DNA from: CAZWCX01 sp964632945
GTDB taxonomy: Bacteria > Planctomycetota > MHYJ01 > WSZJ01 > CAZWCX01
Length of the DNA: 21,938 bases
Reading direction: 5' to 3'
Assembly (NCBI GenBank): GCA_964632945.1
Contig: CAZWCX010000116.1
Span: 1 to 21,938, forward strand
Positions 6,862 through 15,069 of the stretch are shown piece by piece. The notes beneath the pieces were generated by a model. It saw only the letters and a program-made list of their open reading frames with translations. It had not been told where the DNA came from and ran no database searches. A program made the position numbers and the translations under genes. Position 1 is the first letter of the stretch. The number at the start of each line of letters is the position of its first letter.

Positions 6862-8640
6862 CTATTCCTGCGTCTTGGGGACGATCACCACCATCCCGCC
6901 GGACGAGAGGATCATCCGCGTGCGCGCCCGCAGCTCGTCGTCGTTCCAGAAGTAGCGATAGCGGGTGACGATGAACGCGCGCCGCGCGCCGTCGAAATGC
7001 CGGAGCATTTCCGCGCGTCCGAAACGCAGCAACTCGCGCGTCTCCGGCCGGTCCTGGACCAGGCGGACGTCCCGCTTGTCGTAGTCGATCGTCGGCGTCG
7101 GCCGGCCCAGGTAGAAGCCGAGGCTGCGCGGGAACGACTTCCAGGCCACGATCGCGTCCCCGGGGCGCGCCTCGCGCGCGAGCGCCCGGGCCAGGGGGGC
7201 GAGCGTGTTGAACTCGGCTTCGATCGACTTCCACACCGCCAGCGCGAGCGCGAGGGCGAGGACCTGGAAGGCGAGCTGGGCGCCGAGGTAGGCGCGCAGC
7301 CGATTCCGCCGCAACAGGATCGCGCCGCCCGCGGCGAATGCCGCGAGCGCGGCGGCCAGCGCGTAGCCGAGCGGTCGCGCGCCCGCGAGCGACCGCGGCG
7401 GATCGAGATTGGGCTTCCACCCCGGCAGCGGGTCGAGGTGGAGGCCGATCGGCACGCCGACCGCGCAGAGCGCGTAAAGTGCCAGCAAGGCGTAGGAACC
7501 CGCGCGCAGCGCCCGCGCGCATCCGGACGCCGGGTCCGCCTTCGTCCCCGCGGTCCACGCGCGCGCCGCCGCCAGCGCCAGCGGCGGCGTGATCGGCAGG
7601 ATGTAGGTCAGCAGCTTGGAGGCGGACAGGCTGAAGAAGAAGAGGATCGTCCCCGCCCAGACCACGAGGAAGACCGGGGCCCATCGATCCGCGGCGTCCG
7701 ACGTCTCCCGGTCGCGCAGAACGGCGGCGATGCGGGCGCGCACGCGGCCCCAGGCGGTGTCGGCACCGGGGCCGCTCGCGGAGGCCGGGAAGGCCGCGAA
7801 GAAACCGCCCAGCGCCGGCGTGCACGGGATGCAGCCGAAGAGCACCACCGGCAGGAAGAACCAGAACGGCTCCCCCTTGAACTCCTCCGCCGAGACGAAC
7901 GCGGACGCCGACCGCTGGAACACCAGGAAGCGGAGCACCCCGGGATTCTCCCGCTCGAGCAGCGCCACCCAGGGGACCAGAAACGCCGCGGACAGCAGCA
8001 GCCCGCGCCCCGGCGCGAGGCCGCGCAGCACGGTCCATTCGCGACGCAGCACCAGAAAGGCGAGCACCGGCAGGAATCCCGCGGCGAGGGCGACCGGGCC
8101 TTTCGCCAGCATTCCCATCCCGAGGCAGCCCCAGTAGGCCCAGCGCCAGCCGGGCCGGAGCGGCGCGCCCGCCCCGGCGTACGCCCGCACGAAACACGCC
8201 GCCGCCGCGGTGGACCAGAAGGTCACGAAGACGTCGGTGGTGATGCTGCGCGCTACCCCGAAGAACTCCGGCGAGGCGAGCAGGAACGCCCCGGCCAGGA
8301 AGCCGGTGCGCGCGTCCCACAGCCGCAGCCCGATCCCGAAGGCGAGCAGGACGATTCCCACGCCGAACAGCGCCGCCGGGCAGCGCACGGCGAACTCGGT
8401 GGGCCCGAAGGCGCGCACGCCGAGCGCGACCATCCAGTAGGCGAACGGAGGCTTCTCGAAGTGCGGGATCCCGTTCAGCCGGGGCGTGATCCAGTCGCCG
8501 GAATCGGCCATCGCCCGCCCGATGTCGGCGTACCGCCCCTCGCTCGGCTCGGTCAGGCCGAGCGAGCCGAGCTGAAAGAAGAGCAGCGCCGCCGCCAGGG
8601 CGGCGAGTCCGACGAGCGCGAGGCGGGGAGACGGGGACAC
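6862..8640 (-). CDS. ArnT/PMT-like membrane glycosyltransferase (GT83-type)
   Basis: A 592-residue polytopic membrane protein of the GT-C fold. After the first membrane helix (about 7-24) comes the periplasmic signature EPSEGRYADIG (31-41) with E34 and R36, then GDW (48-50) and EKPPFAYW (62-69), characteristic of ArnT and related polyprenyl-phosphate-sugar transferases. A second conserved acidic loop, ARSITTDVF, follows. About a dozen hydrophobic helices are followed by a soluble C-terminal domain. Such enzymes move a sugar from undecaprenyl phosphate to lipid A, glycan or protein on the outer face of the inner membrane; the acceptor here is not known. GTG 8640 is preferred over the upstream GTG 8685 because GGAG lies six bases before it and because 8685 falls inside a strong inverted repeat. 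It is divergent from the gene at 8757. Confidence 0.85.
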   Translation of the reverse strand: MSPSPRLALVGLAALAAALLFFQLGSLGLTEPSEGRYADIGRAMADSGDWITPRLNGIPHFEKPPFAYWMVALGVRAFGPTEFAVRCPAALFGVGIVLLAFGIGLRLWDARTGFLAGAFLLASPEFFGVARSITTDVFVTFWSTAAAACFVRAYAGAGAPLRPGWRWAYWGCLGMGMLAKGPVALAAGFLPVLAFLVLRREWTVLRGLAPGRGLLLSAAFLVPWVALLERENPGVLRFLVFQRSASAFVSAEEFKGEPFWFFLPVVLFGCIPCTPALGGFFAAFPASASGPGADTAWGRVRARIAAVLRDRETSDAADRWAPVFLVVWAGTILFFFSLSASKLLTYILPITPPLALAAARAWTAGTKADPASGCARALRAGSYALLALYALCAVGVPIGLHLDPLPGWKPNLDPPRSLAGARPLGYALAAALAAFAAGGAILLRRNRLRAYLGAQLAFQVLALALALAVWKSIEAEFNTLAPLARALAREARPGDAIVAWKSFPRSLGFYLGRPTPTIDYDKRDVRLVQDRPETRELLRFGRAEMLRHFDGARRAFIVTRYRYFWNDDELRARTRMILSSGGMVVIVPKTQE

Positions 8641-8660
8641 GGCAGGCTCCGGAAGCACGG

Positions 8661-8690
8661 GGGACGCGGTAGGCGTTCCTACCACGTCCC
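8661..8690 (-). promoter_or_regulatory. 13-bp inverted repeat in the glycosyltransferase leader
   Basis: Arms 8661-8673 (GGGACGCGGTAGG) and 8678-8690 (CCTACCACGTCCC) flank a four-base loop. In minus-strand RNA all 13 pairs can form, one as G-U; in plus-strand RNA one pair is C-A. It sits 20 bp upstream of GTG 8640, in the divergent region shared with the module at 8757. An operator for a dimeric regulator or a 5'-leader hairpin are both possible. Confidence 0.5.
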
Positions 8691-8718
8691 GGCGAAGGCG
8701 GCAACGATTGTCCCTCCC

Positions 8719-8747
8719 TTGCGTCCCCCGACCCGCGGGGCTAGGAT
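8719..8747 (+). promoter_or_regulatory. Possible promoter of the nucleotidyltransferase module
   Basis: TTGCGT (8719-8724), a 17-base spacer and TAGGAT (8742-8747) form a weak sigma70-like pair. Transcription would start only a few bases before ATG 8757, giving an almost leaderless message, which conflicts with the good GAGGAGG at 8748-8754. Treat as tentative. Confidence 0.22.
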
Positions 8748-8756
8748 GAGGAGGCC

Positions 8757-8960
8757 ATGTTGAGCGAAGAAAGACTCGCAGCCTACCGGAAGATGACCCC
8801 CGACGAACGCTGGCGGGAGGTCGAGGAACTCATGACCCTGGCCTGGCGGTCATTGCTGGAGCTGCCGCTCGAGGAACGGAATCGCCGACTCGAGATCATC
8901 CGCCGGGAGCACGAGGAAAGCGATGCGGTGTTGATCGCCCATCTGAAGAGGTACTCGTGA
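8757..8960 (+). CDS. Small helical protein, possible antitoxin partner
   Basis: A 67-residue, highly charged and probably all-helical protein containing MTPDERWREVEEL. Small proteins with this kind of sequence often precede nucleotidyltransferase genes, but no specific family could be assigned. GAGGAGG lies directly upstream, 2 bases before ATG; the short spacing is unusual, and ATG at codon 13 is a possible alternative. The stop TGA overlaps the GTG start of the next gene (GTGA), implying translational coupling and a shared function. An antitoxin-like role is inferred only from this arrangement. Confidence 0.65.
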   Translation: MLSEERLAAYRKMTPDERWREVEELMTLAWRSLLELPLEERNRRLEIIRREHEESDAVLIAHLKRYS

Positions 8961-9538
8961 CCGAATTGCCGATCCAGCGGCTGCTCCTGGAAGCGCTCGC
9001 CGTCCTGGAGAACCTCGGCCTGACGCACGCGATCATGGGGGGGTTCGCCGTCCGCGCCTGGGGGGTCCCGCGACCCACGTATGATGCCGACATCGCGGTG
9101 GTGATCGCCGACGAGGAGATTCCGGACTTGCTGCGCGCGCTGGAGGCCGCCGGATTCGACGTCCCGGAGGAGCATCGGAAAGGGTACCTGGATACGCTCG
9201 CGGGCACGGACAAGTTCCGGGTGACGCGCTTCGAATCCCTCAGCGTCTGGCAGGTCGATCTGTTCGTTGCCCGCGGACCGTTCTTCGATTCGGCGATCTC
9301 CCGCCGCAGGACCATGAAGGTGGAAGGGCGCGAGGTTCCGGTGCTCGCCCCGGAAGACCTGATCGTGCTCAAGCTCATCGCGCATCGGCGGAAGGATCTG
9401 CTCGACATCGAGGAGATCCTGAAGGTCACGCCGAACCTGGACCCAGACTACCTCCGCCGTTGGGCGGCGGCATTGAACGTGAGCGAGCGCCTGGAAGAGT
9501 TCCTGCCGCCGGCGGCGAACGCTCCCGGGGAGCCGTGA
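8957..9538 (+). CDS. Nucleotidyltransferase-fold protein (AbiEii/MNT-like)
   Basis: A 193-residue protein with the minimal nucleotidyltransferase signature: GGFAV (G28, G29) followed by D43-A-D45 in TYDADIAV and a third acidic residue, D101, in QVDLF. A C-terminal APEDLIVLKLIAHRRKDLLD block is typical of AbiEii-like and related small nucleotidyltransferases. Known members transfer NMP to tRNA or protein and often act as toxins with a small partner. Here the 67-residue protein is encoded immediately upstream with a GTGA overlap. The three acidic residues suggest it is active. Its toxin role is inference; a housekeeping or orphan nucleotidyltransferase is possible. It begins with GTG. Confidence 0.72.
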   Translation: MTELPIQRLLLEALAVLENLGLTHAIMGGFAVRAWGVPRPTYDADIAVVIADEEIPDLLRALEAAGFDVPEEHRKGYLDTLAGTDKFRVTRFESLSVWQVDLFVARGPFFDSAISRRRTMKVEGREVPVLAPEDLIVLKLIAHRRKDLLDIEEILKVTPNLDPDYLRRWAAALNVSERLEEFLPPAANAPGEP

Positions 9539-9671
9539 CGAAGGGATCCCGCCGCCTCGGCGCGCGTCGCCCGCCCCGTCGGACCGGCAACAATCTCTTG
9601 CATGCGCGGCCGCGGTCTGGCATGGAAACTAGGCTTTTCCAGGCCCGTTCCGCCCCCGCTGGAGCCGTCCC

Positions 9672-11870
9672 ATGACCGAATCGCGCAAGATCCCGATCAC
9701 CCGCCCCCTCTTCGACGGCGCCGAGATCGACCAGCTGCGCAAGGTCCTGGACAGCGGCTGGGTCGTCCAAGGGCCGATGGTGGCGGCGTTCGAGAAGGCC
9801 TTCGCCGCCTACACGGGGATCCCGCACGCGGTGGCGACGACGTCGTGCACGACCGCGCTTCACCTCGCGCTGATCGCCGCGGGAGTCCGGCCGGGGGACG
9901 AGGTGGCGCTGCCCGCCTTTACGTTCGTGGCGACCGCCAACGCGGTGGAGTACGTCGGGGCCCGGCCGGTCTTCTGCGACGTGGACCTGGACACGTTCAA
10001 CGTCGATCCCGCCGCGCTGCGCGCGGCGCTCGGGCCGCGCACGAAGGCGGCCATCCCGGTCCACCTCTTCGGGCTGGCGTGCGACGTGGACGCCGTGCTC
10101 GCCGCCTGCGCCGCCGCGGGCATCCCGGCGGTCGAGGACGCGGCGTGCGCGGTCGGCGCCTTCTGGCGCGGTCGGCACGTCGGCGGCTTCGGCTTCGCCG
10201 GCTGCTTCTCCTACCACCCGCGCAAGGCGATCACCACCGGCGAGGGGGGCATGATCACCGCGCAGGACGCCGCGGTGGTGGAACGGCTGCGCTCCCTGCG
10301 CGACCACGGGGCGCGCAAGAGCGACCTGGCGCGCCACGCGGCCGGCGGCTTCCTCCTCCCCGAGTTCGACGAGGTGGGGTACAACTACCGCATGACGGAC
10401 ATCCAGGGGGCGGTGGGCGTCGAGCAGATGAAGAAGCTCGCCGGCATCCTGGAACGCCGGCGGGCGGTCGCCGCCGAATACGACCGGCGCCTCGCCGGCG
10501 TGCCGTGGCTGATCCCCCCCCGGACCCCCGACGGGTGCGTGCACGGCTACCAGAGCTACGTGACCCGCATCGTCGCGCCGGACAGCGGGCGCGCCGACCT
10601 CGAGAACGTGGCGCGGCTGAATACCTTCCGCAACCGGCTGATGACCGACCTGGAGGCGGAGGGGATCTCCACCCGGCAGGGGACCCACGCCGTGCACCCG
10701 CTGGGGTACTACCGCCGCAAGTACGGTCTGCGTGAGGAGGATTTCCCCCGCGCCTGGGTGGCCGACCAGACCACGCTGACGCTGCCCGTGTACGTGCAGA
10801 TGACGGAGGCGGACATCGAGCGCGTGGTCGAGCGGGTGAAGGCGATCGGGGCGCGGACCTGGGAGGCGCAGCGGCCGGCGGCGTCGACGGGCGCGGCTTT
10901 GGGCGAGTCGGCCGTCGCGCCGGCGGCGACCGCCGCGGTGGCCGCGCGGCCGGCGGAGTCGGGCCGCGCCCGCAAGCGCGTCCTGGTGGCCGGGGCCGGC
11001 GGCTTCATCGGCCGGCGCTTCGTGGCCGCCTGCGCCGAAGAGTTCACGATCACGGCCCTGGTCCGGCGCCCCGAGCGCACGCCCGTGGCGGGGATCGAGT
11101 ACCGGGTCGTCGACCTCGCCCGCCCGATCGAGGCGGCGGAACTCCCGCGCGACGGCGTGGACGCGATCGTCCACCTGGCACAATGCAACAAGTACCGGCT
11201 CTACCCGGAGGCCGCCGACGAGGTGATGGCGGTGAACGTGGGCTCGGTGCTGGGGCTGGCCAACTGGGCGCGGACGGCGGGGTGCGGGCACTTCGTCTTC
11301 GCCTCGACCGCGGGATTCAACCCGCCGGGCGTGGAGCGCGCCGACGACGACGCCCCGCTGGAGCCGGAGTCGTTCTACACGCGGACGAAGGCGATCGCGG
11401 AGACCATGCTCGGGGACTTCGGGCGCTGGTTCGCGCTCGCGATCGTGCGGCCGTACACGATCTACGGGCCCGGCCAGGAAGGCCGGCTGATCCCGTGCAT
11501 CGTGGACAAGGTGCGCCGCGGCGAACCGGTGATCCTGGAGGGGGACGCGGAGGGGATGCGGCTGAGCCCGCTCTTCGTGGACGATGCGGTGGAAGCGCTG
11601 CGCCGCATCGTGCGCGGCAAGGTGGGCGGGCGGATGAACCTGGCGGGGGATGAGGTGGTGAGCGTCCGCCGCATCGCCGTCGAGGTCGCGGCGGCCGCCG
11701 GGGGGCGGGTGGTGTTCGAGCCGAGAGCGGAACCGAAGGACAAGCGGTTGACCGGCGCGAACGGCCGGCTGGCGGGCCTGATGCAGGGTCGCGCGTTGAC
11801 CTCGTTCAGCACCGGGATGGCCGCCACGGTTCATGGCGCCCGGGAGTGCGCGGCGACGACGGCCCGCTGA
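9672..11870 (+). CDS. Fused sugar aminotransferase (DegT/DnrJ) and NAD-dependent epimerase
   Basis: A 732-residue two-domain protein. Residues 1-395 are a PLP-dependent DegT/DnrJ/EryC1 sugar aminotransferase, with the EDAAC motif (D156 for the PLP ring nitrogen) and HPRKAITTGEGG with Schiff-base K185. An Ala-rich linker (about 398-434) joins an extended short-chain dehydrogenase/epimerase with the NAD motif GAGGFIG (441-447), Ser/Thr 545-546 and Y569-x3-K573. The first half should aminate a nucleotide-linked keto-sugar. The second half should reduce, epimerise or dehydrate a nucleotide sugar. The pair would supply an amino sugar for the nearby glycan genes. ATG 9672 has GGAG seven bases upstream. 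These activities are usually separate proteins; no frame break is seen, so the fusion looks genuine. The specific sugar cannot be named. It is convergent with the glycosyltransferase ending at 11886. Confidence 0.87.
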   Translation: MTESRKIPITRPLFDGAEIDQLRKVLDSGWVVQGPMVAAFEKAFAAYTGIPHAVATTSCTTALHLALIAAGVRPGDEVALPAFTFVATANAVEYVGARPVFCDVDLDTFNVDPAALRAALGPRTKAAIPVHLFGLACDVDAVLAACAAAGIPAVEDAACAVGAFWRGRHVGGFGFAGCFSYHPRKAITTGEGGMITAQDAAVVERLRSLRDHGARKSDLARHAAGGFLLPEFDEVGYNYRMTDIQGAVGVEQMKKLAGILERRRAVAAEYDRRLAGVPWLIPPRTPDGCVHGYQSYVTRIVAPDSGRADLENVARLNTFRNRLMTDLEAEGISTRQGTHAVHPLGYYRRKYGLREEDFPRAWVADQTTLTLPVYVQMTEADIERVVERVKAIGARTWEAQRPAASTGAALGESAVAPAATAAVAARPAESGRARKRVLVAGAGGFIGRRFVAACAEEFTITALVRRPERTPVAGIEYRVVDLARPIEAAELPRDGVDAIVHLAQCNKYRLYPEAADEVMAVNVGSVLGLANWARTAGCGHFVFASTAGFNPPGVERADDDAPLEPESFYTRTKAIAETMLGDFGRWFALAIVRPYTIYGPGQEGRLIPCIVDKVRRGEPVILEGDAEGMRLSPLFVDDAVEALRRIVRGKVGGRMNLAGDEVVSVRRIAVEVAAAAGGRVVFEPRAEPKDKRLTGANGRLAGLMQGRALTSFSTGMAATVHGARECAATTAR

Positions 11871-11882
11871 TCGCGCGGGGCC
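11861..11882. terminator. GC hairpin between convergent genes
   Basis: GGCCCGC (11861-11867) can pair with GCGGGGCC (11875-11882), with one bulged base, around a seven-base loop. It overlaps the stop of the plus-strand fusion gene and lies beside the end of the minus-strand glycosyltransferase, the position of a bidirectional terminator. No U-tract is present. Confidence 0.28.
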
Positions 11883-11885
11883 GCG

Positions 11886-13397
11886 TCAATTCGCCACGCC
11901 GGGTCCGGCACGCGGACCCTGGGAAGGCGCGGACTCGCGCAGGATCTCCAGCCACCGATCGCGGATCGCCGCCTCGGAGTGGTAACGACGGTACCAGGCT
12001 GCGCTTCGCCGGCCGAGGTCGGCCGCGGCGTCCCGGTCACGGTAAAGCATGCGCAGGTGGGCGGCAACGTCGTCCGGGGTGCGCGAGTCGAGGACCGGCG
12101 GGAGCTCCGGAAAGCACCAGCGGTGCACGTCCGCATCGAATCGGATCAGCGTCGGCCGGCCGCAGCCGAGCGCCTTCGGGGTGATCCCGCCGAACGTCCC
12201 CAGCCAGAATTGATCCGCCACCGCATCGGAGGCGCGGAACCAGCGCAACATCTGCCGATTGGGCATCGGGCGCACCCAAAGGACGCGATCGACGAGACCC
12301 AGTTCGGTGATCAGGGCCTCGGTTTCCGCGACGCGCAATCCCCACCGCACCAGCACGAGGAGCGCCCGCGGCGCAACCTCGCGGACGAACCGGGCGAATC
12401 CGCGCAAGAAGACGTCGTTCCCCTTCTCCCAGCTCGGGTGCCGGATCTGCGGGTCCCAGTGCAGCCGGGACGGATGGACGACGACGAAATCGGTCTTGCG
12501 CTCGGTTTCCAGCGTGCGCCGGATCTCCGAGCCGTCGGCCTGATCGATGGCCTGATCGTTCATGGGGTGGGGGATGTACCGGAAGCGGGGGAGGGCCAGC
12601 CGCTCCGCCGCCCGGATGTTGTCGCAATTCGTGATCAGCGCGCACTCCGCTTTCCGATAGGCCCAAGCGGTCATGCGCCCCAGCGGCGTCGGTTCGAAGG
12701 GGATCGCCCGGATCGTTCCGTGCTCGTAGGCGAAGGTCCGGGGGTGACCGGCGAGCAGGGGGAAGATACAGTCGGTGGCGTAGCCCACGACGATGTCGTA
12801 TCGGCTCATCAGCGGACGCAGGCGCTCGGTGGTGGCGAGGAAGGGTTCCAGGTCGGCAAAGGGCGGCGCGCCGTCGTTTCCCGCCGGGCCGGCCGGCGGG
12901 TGTGCAGGCGGACCGGCGGGGTCGCTATGCGGTGCGCGCAGGAGCGCGAGGGCGGCAAGCACGGAATTGCGCAGGCGCTGCGATCCTTCGCGGAGGAATC
13001 GCCGCGCAAGGAATCGTCGGAACGCCTCGAGCGCGATTCCGTAACCACGAACGGCGGACGCGCGCCCGTCCATCCGGGCAACCAGGTATGGCAGCATCAA
13101 GGGAAGGGGACCTTGGGCGAACCACTCCGGCCGCCGGTAGCGCGGCGTCCGGATCCGGTGCCACGGCGGGTAGTCTTCATCGAAGCCGGAGGGCAACCCC
13201 ACCAGGTCCGCGTCTTCCCACTCCGGGGTGCTCATGATGTGATACGCGCCGAACGCCGCCACGCCGCAAAGTACGTCCGAAGGCACACCGGCGGCATTCA
13301 GGATGCGCGCGTTCTGATAGCCGTTGTTGGCGATGTTGCCGATGTGCAGGATGCGCGGTGGCCGGGGCAGAGAAGGGAGCGGCAAGGTCGAACTCAT
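11886..13397 (-). CDS. GT-B-type glycosyltransferase
   Basis: A 503-residue cytoplasmic protein that looks like a GT-B glycosyltransferase (GT4-like). An N-terminal Rossmann start, RILHIGNIANNGYQNA, binds the acceptor side. A central EHGTIR segment follows. The C-terminal half contains VVHPSRLHWD and the nucleotide-sugar pocket GGITPKALGCGRPTL, where the usual E-x7-E motif is not evident. ATG 13397 overlaps the stop of the upstream glycosyltransferase (ATGA), so translation is coupled. The same frame continues upstream to 13772, but that stretch is the antisense-frame shadow of the preceding gene and is excluded. It likely adds one sugar of the surface glycan made by this locus; donor and acceptor are unknown. 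Confidence 0.78.
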   Translation of the reverse strand: MSSTLPLPSLPRPPRILHIGNIANNGYQNARILNAAGVPSDVLCGVAAFGAYHIMSTPEWEDADLVGLPSGFDEDYPPWHRIRTPRYRRPEWFAQGPLPLMLPYLVARMDGRASAVRGYGIALEAFRRFLARRFLREGSQRLRNSVLAALALLRAPHSDPAGPPAHPPAGPAGNDGAPPFADLEPFLATTERLRPLMSRYDIVVGYATDCIFPLLAGHPRTFAYEHGTIRAIPFEPTPLGRMTAWAYRKAECALITNCDNIRAAERLALPRFRYIPHPMNDQAIDQADGSEIRRTLETERKTDFVVVHPSRLHWDPQIRHPSWEKGNDVFLRGFARFVREVAPRALLVLVRWGLRVAETEALITELGLVDRVLWVRPMPNRQMLRWFRASDAVADQFWLGTFGGITPKALGCGRPTLIRFDADVHRWCFPELPPVLDSRTPDDVAAHLRMLYRDRDAAADLGRRSAAWYRRYHSEAAIRDRWLEILRESAPSQGPRAGPGVAN

Positions 13398-14734
13398 CGG
13401 CGTCCGTCTCGGGCGGAAATGGCGGCATAGAGGGCGCCGAGCCTTCGTGCCAGGGTGCCCGGGTCGTGATGCGCCCGGACGAAGGTTGGGCCGCGCGCCG
13501 CGAGCGCTTCCAACTCCTCCGGGTGGTCCAGGCACCAGAGGATCCGCTCGTAGACCGTGTCCGGCCGAGTGACGATGATGGGGCAGTCGGGCAAGGCGGC
13601 GAGAAACTCCGGCCGGACGTAGCAGAGAACCGGGATGCCGAGCGCAAGGGCCTCGACCTGGGCGTTGGCGTAGTACCCCATGCGCAGCTTCCCCACGGCG
13701 AGATCGCAGGTGTCGAGGAGACGAAGGTTTTCCTGGAACGGGATCTGTCGCGCTTCCACCAACTCGACGCAACGACCCTCGGCGGCCAACCGGCGCACGG
13801 CATCGCGAATGAAGCGTGTGCCGTCGATCCCCTCATGGTTCGTGGAGTGGTGGATCCGCCAGGTGGTCTTGTCGCGGTAGCCGCGTTGACGGGGTGGGCC
13901 GACGATCTTGGCCACCGGCGGTGCGAGAAAGGGGAAGTGTTCGAATCGGGGTCGGAGCCGCGCGGGCACGGAGTCGAGCAGATCGGGGGTGGTCACCAGG
14001 TGCCGGTGGGCGTGGCGGAATGCCTCGTCCCGCAAGGCGTCGGGCAGGTTGTCGCATACCTCCTTGGGGTAGTCGCACTCCTGGCAGCAGTTGAGCCCGG
14101 GGGCGGCCGCGAGGGTGGGCGCCTTGCGCCGCACGTCGTCGCCGCGGAAATGGGCCACCAGCCCTCGCCCGGCCAAACGGATCATGCGCAATTCGTCCCG
14201 CGATCCGGTGAGGGTGGCCAGCGCATGGCAGTGAACGGCGCCGTAGCCGGCGAGCAGTCGCCAGAAACGGAATGCATGTGCGAGCAGCGACGGGCGGAAC
14301 GAGTGAAAGGTGTGCCGAGCGAGAGGCGGGTGGAGCACATGGTGGTCCCACGCGCCTTCTTCGTATTTGATCCACACCTGGTTGACGGCCGCGTAGTCGG
14401 CGTCGACGCCCTGCTCCCGAAGCGCGCGGGTGAGCAGGAAGGCGACGTGGCACATCGACATGACGTGCAGCACGCGCCGGCTCCGCTGGAAGGGGCGGAG
14501 GAGGAGGGCGACGATCAAGTGGGTCAGGAACGCGGCGACGCGCCAGGGGAGGTACGGGATTGCCGCGCGGAGGTGCGGGTTTTGCTTGAGGCGTTGCCAG
14601 AGCGGGGGGACGGAGTGGGGGAGGGGGGGGAGAGCAGCGACGACGGGGAGCGGGAGGCCATGGATGAGAGCCGGCGGCATTGGTGTCTCAAGATCTGGTG
14701 AATTCAGGGATCCGAAACCCTCCCTGTTGGGCAT
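13394..14734 (-). CDS. GT-B-type glycosyltransferase with Cys cluster
   Basis: A 446-residue protein, glycosyltransferase-like in its second half. HFRGDDVR, HHSTNHEGIDG and the donor-site segment AQVEALALGIPVLCY fit a GT-B enzyme with an E.AL..G.PV motif. The N-terminal part has a hydrophobic, possibly membrane-associated helix (about 65-82). An unusual CC-x2-C-x6-C cluster (C216, C217, C220, C227) sits between the domains and could bind zinc. ATG 14734 has GAGG five bases upstream; ATG 14680 is an alternative that would shorten the protein by 18 residues. It is first in a two-gene minus-strand operon with a good promoter at 14782-14810. Role in glycan assembly is inferred from family and neighbours. 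Confidence 0.75.
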   Translation of the reverse strand: MPNREGFGSLNSPDLETPMPPALIHGLPLPVVAALPPLPHSVPPLWQRLKQNPHLRAAIPYLPWRVAAFLTHLIVALLLRPFQRSRRVLHVMSMCHVAFLLTRALREQGVDADYAAVNQVWIKYEEGAWDHHVLHPPLARHTFHSFRPSLLAHAFRFWRLLAGYGAVHCHALATLTGSRDELRMIRLAGRGLVAHFRGDDVRRKAPTLAAAPGLNCCQECDYPKEVCDNLPDALRDEAFRHAHRHLVTTPDLLDSVPARLRPRFEHFPFLAPPVAKIVGPPRQRGYRDKTTWRIHHSTNHEGIDGTRFIRDAVRRLAAEGRCVELVEARQIPFQENLRLLDTCDLAVGKLRMGYYANAQVEALALGIPVLCYVRPEFLAALPDCPIIVTRPDTVYERILWCLDHPEELEALAARGPTFVRAHHDPGTLARRLGALYAAISARDGRR

Positions 14735-14781
14735 GCCAACCTCGTCTGGCCTTTCGTAACCGGAGTTTGCACAAACCTACA

Positions 14782-14810
14782 ACAATACGACGGTACCTGT
14801 TGTCGATCAA
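14782..14810 (-). promoter_or_regulatory. Sigma70-like promoter for the two glycosyltransferases
   Basis: On the minus strand TTGATC (14810-14805), a 17-base spacer and TATTGT (14787-14782). The predicted start is about 40 bases upstream of ATG 14734. Spacing is ideal and the surrounding DNA is AT-richer than the coding regions. Confidence 0.5.
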
Positions 14811-15040
14811 GCAATTGTGTAGAAAGATCTCAGATGGCAGCCCTCGAGACGGTAGCGGACTTGGACGACCCTCCTTGCACCATGCCATCGCGCCGGGCGA
14901 CAGAGTAGGAAGCTCTGAGGGGGCGGGACTCGCGTCGTGTGTCCCGCACTTCAGACCTCGCTCAATCAGCCTCGTCTCTGCTCTAACAACATGACCTTAT
15001 GCGTGTTGCGACGATCCCGGTGCGGTTGCATCGTCTAACC

Positions 15041-15069
15041 TTGACATCGCGAACGTCCGTGCCTAAAGT
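15041..15069 (+). promoter_or_regulatory. Sigma70-like promoter for the polysaccharide export operon
   Basis: A perfect -35 box TTGACA (15041-15046), a 17-base spacer and TAAAGT (15064-15069). Predicted transcription starts near 15076, giving a leader of about 475 bases before the permease gene. It is the best plus-strand promoter match seen in the intergenic region. Confidence 0.6.

Noticed and set aside
6226..8763. Very long plus-strand open frame (845 codons) opposite the ArnT-like gene
   Set aside because: Arg/Gly/Pro/Glu-rich with no motif; the minus strand encodes a clear GT-C protein. It is a high-GC antisense artefact.
9618..9636. Possible sigma54 promoter (TGGCATG...GGC) before the aminotransferase fusion
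   Set aside because: The GG and GC dinucleotides are 12 bases apart instead of the required 10.
9426..11834. 802-codon minus-strand open frame opposite the aminotransferase-epimerase
   Set aside because: His/Arg/Pro-rich low-complexity product; the plus strand has PLP and NAD motifs in the correct order.
13398..13772. Upstream N-terminal extension of the glycosyltransferase ending at 11886
   Set aside because: This part is the alternate frame of the preceding glycosyltransferase; ATG 13397 with ATGA overlap is the natural start.
14848..14862. Sequence resembling the ops/JUMPstart element (12 of 15 bases)
   Set aside because: It lies upstream of the predicted promoter at 15041, differs at the conserved G2, T11 and G12 positions, and RfaH-type control is not established for this organism.
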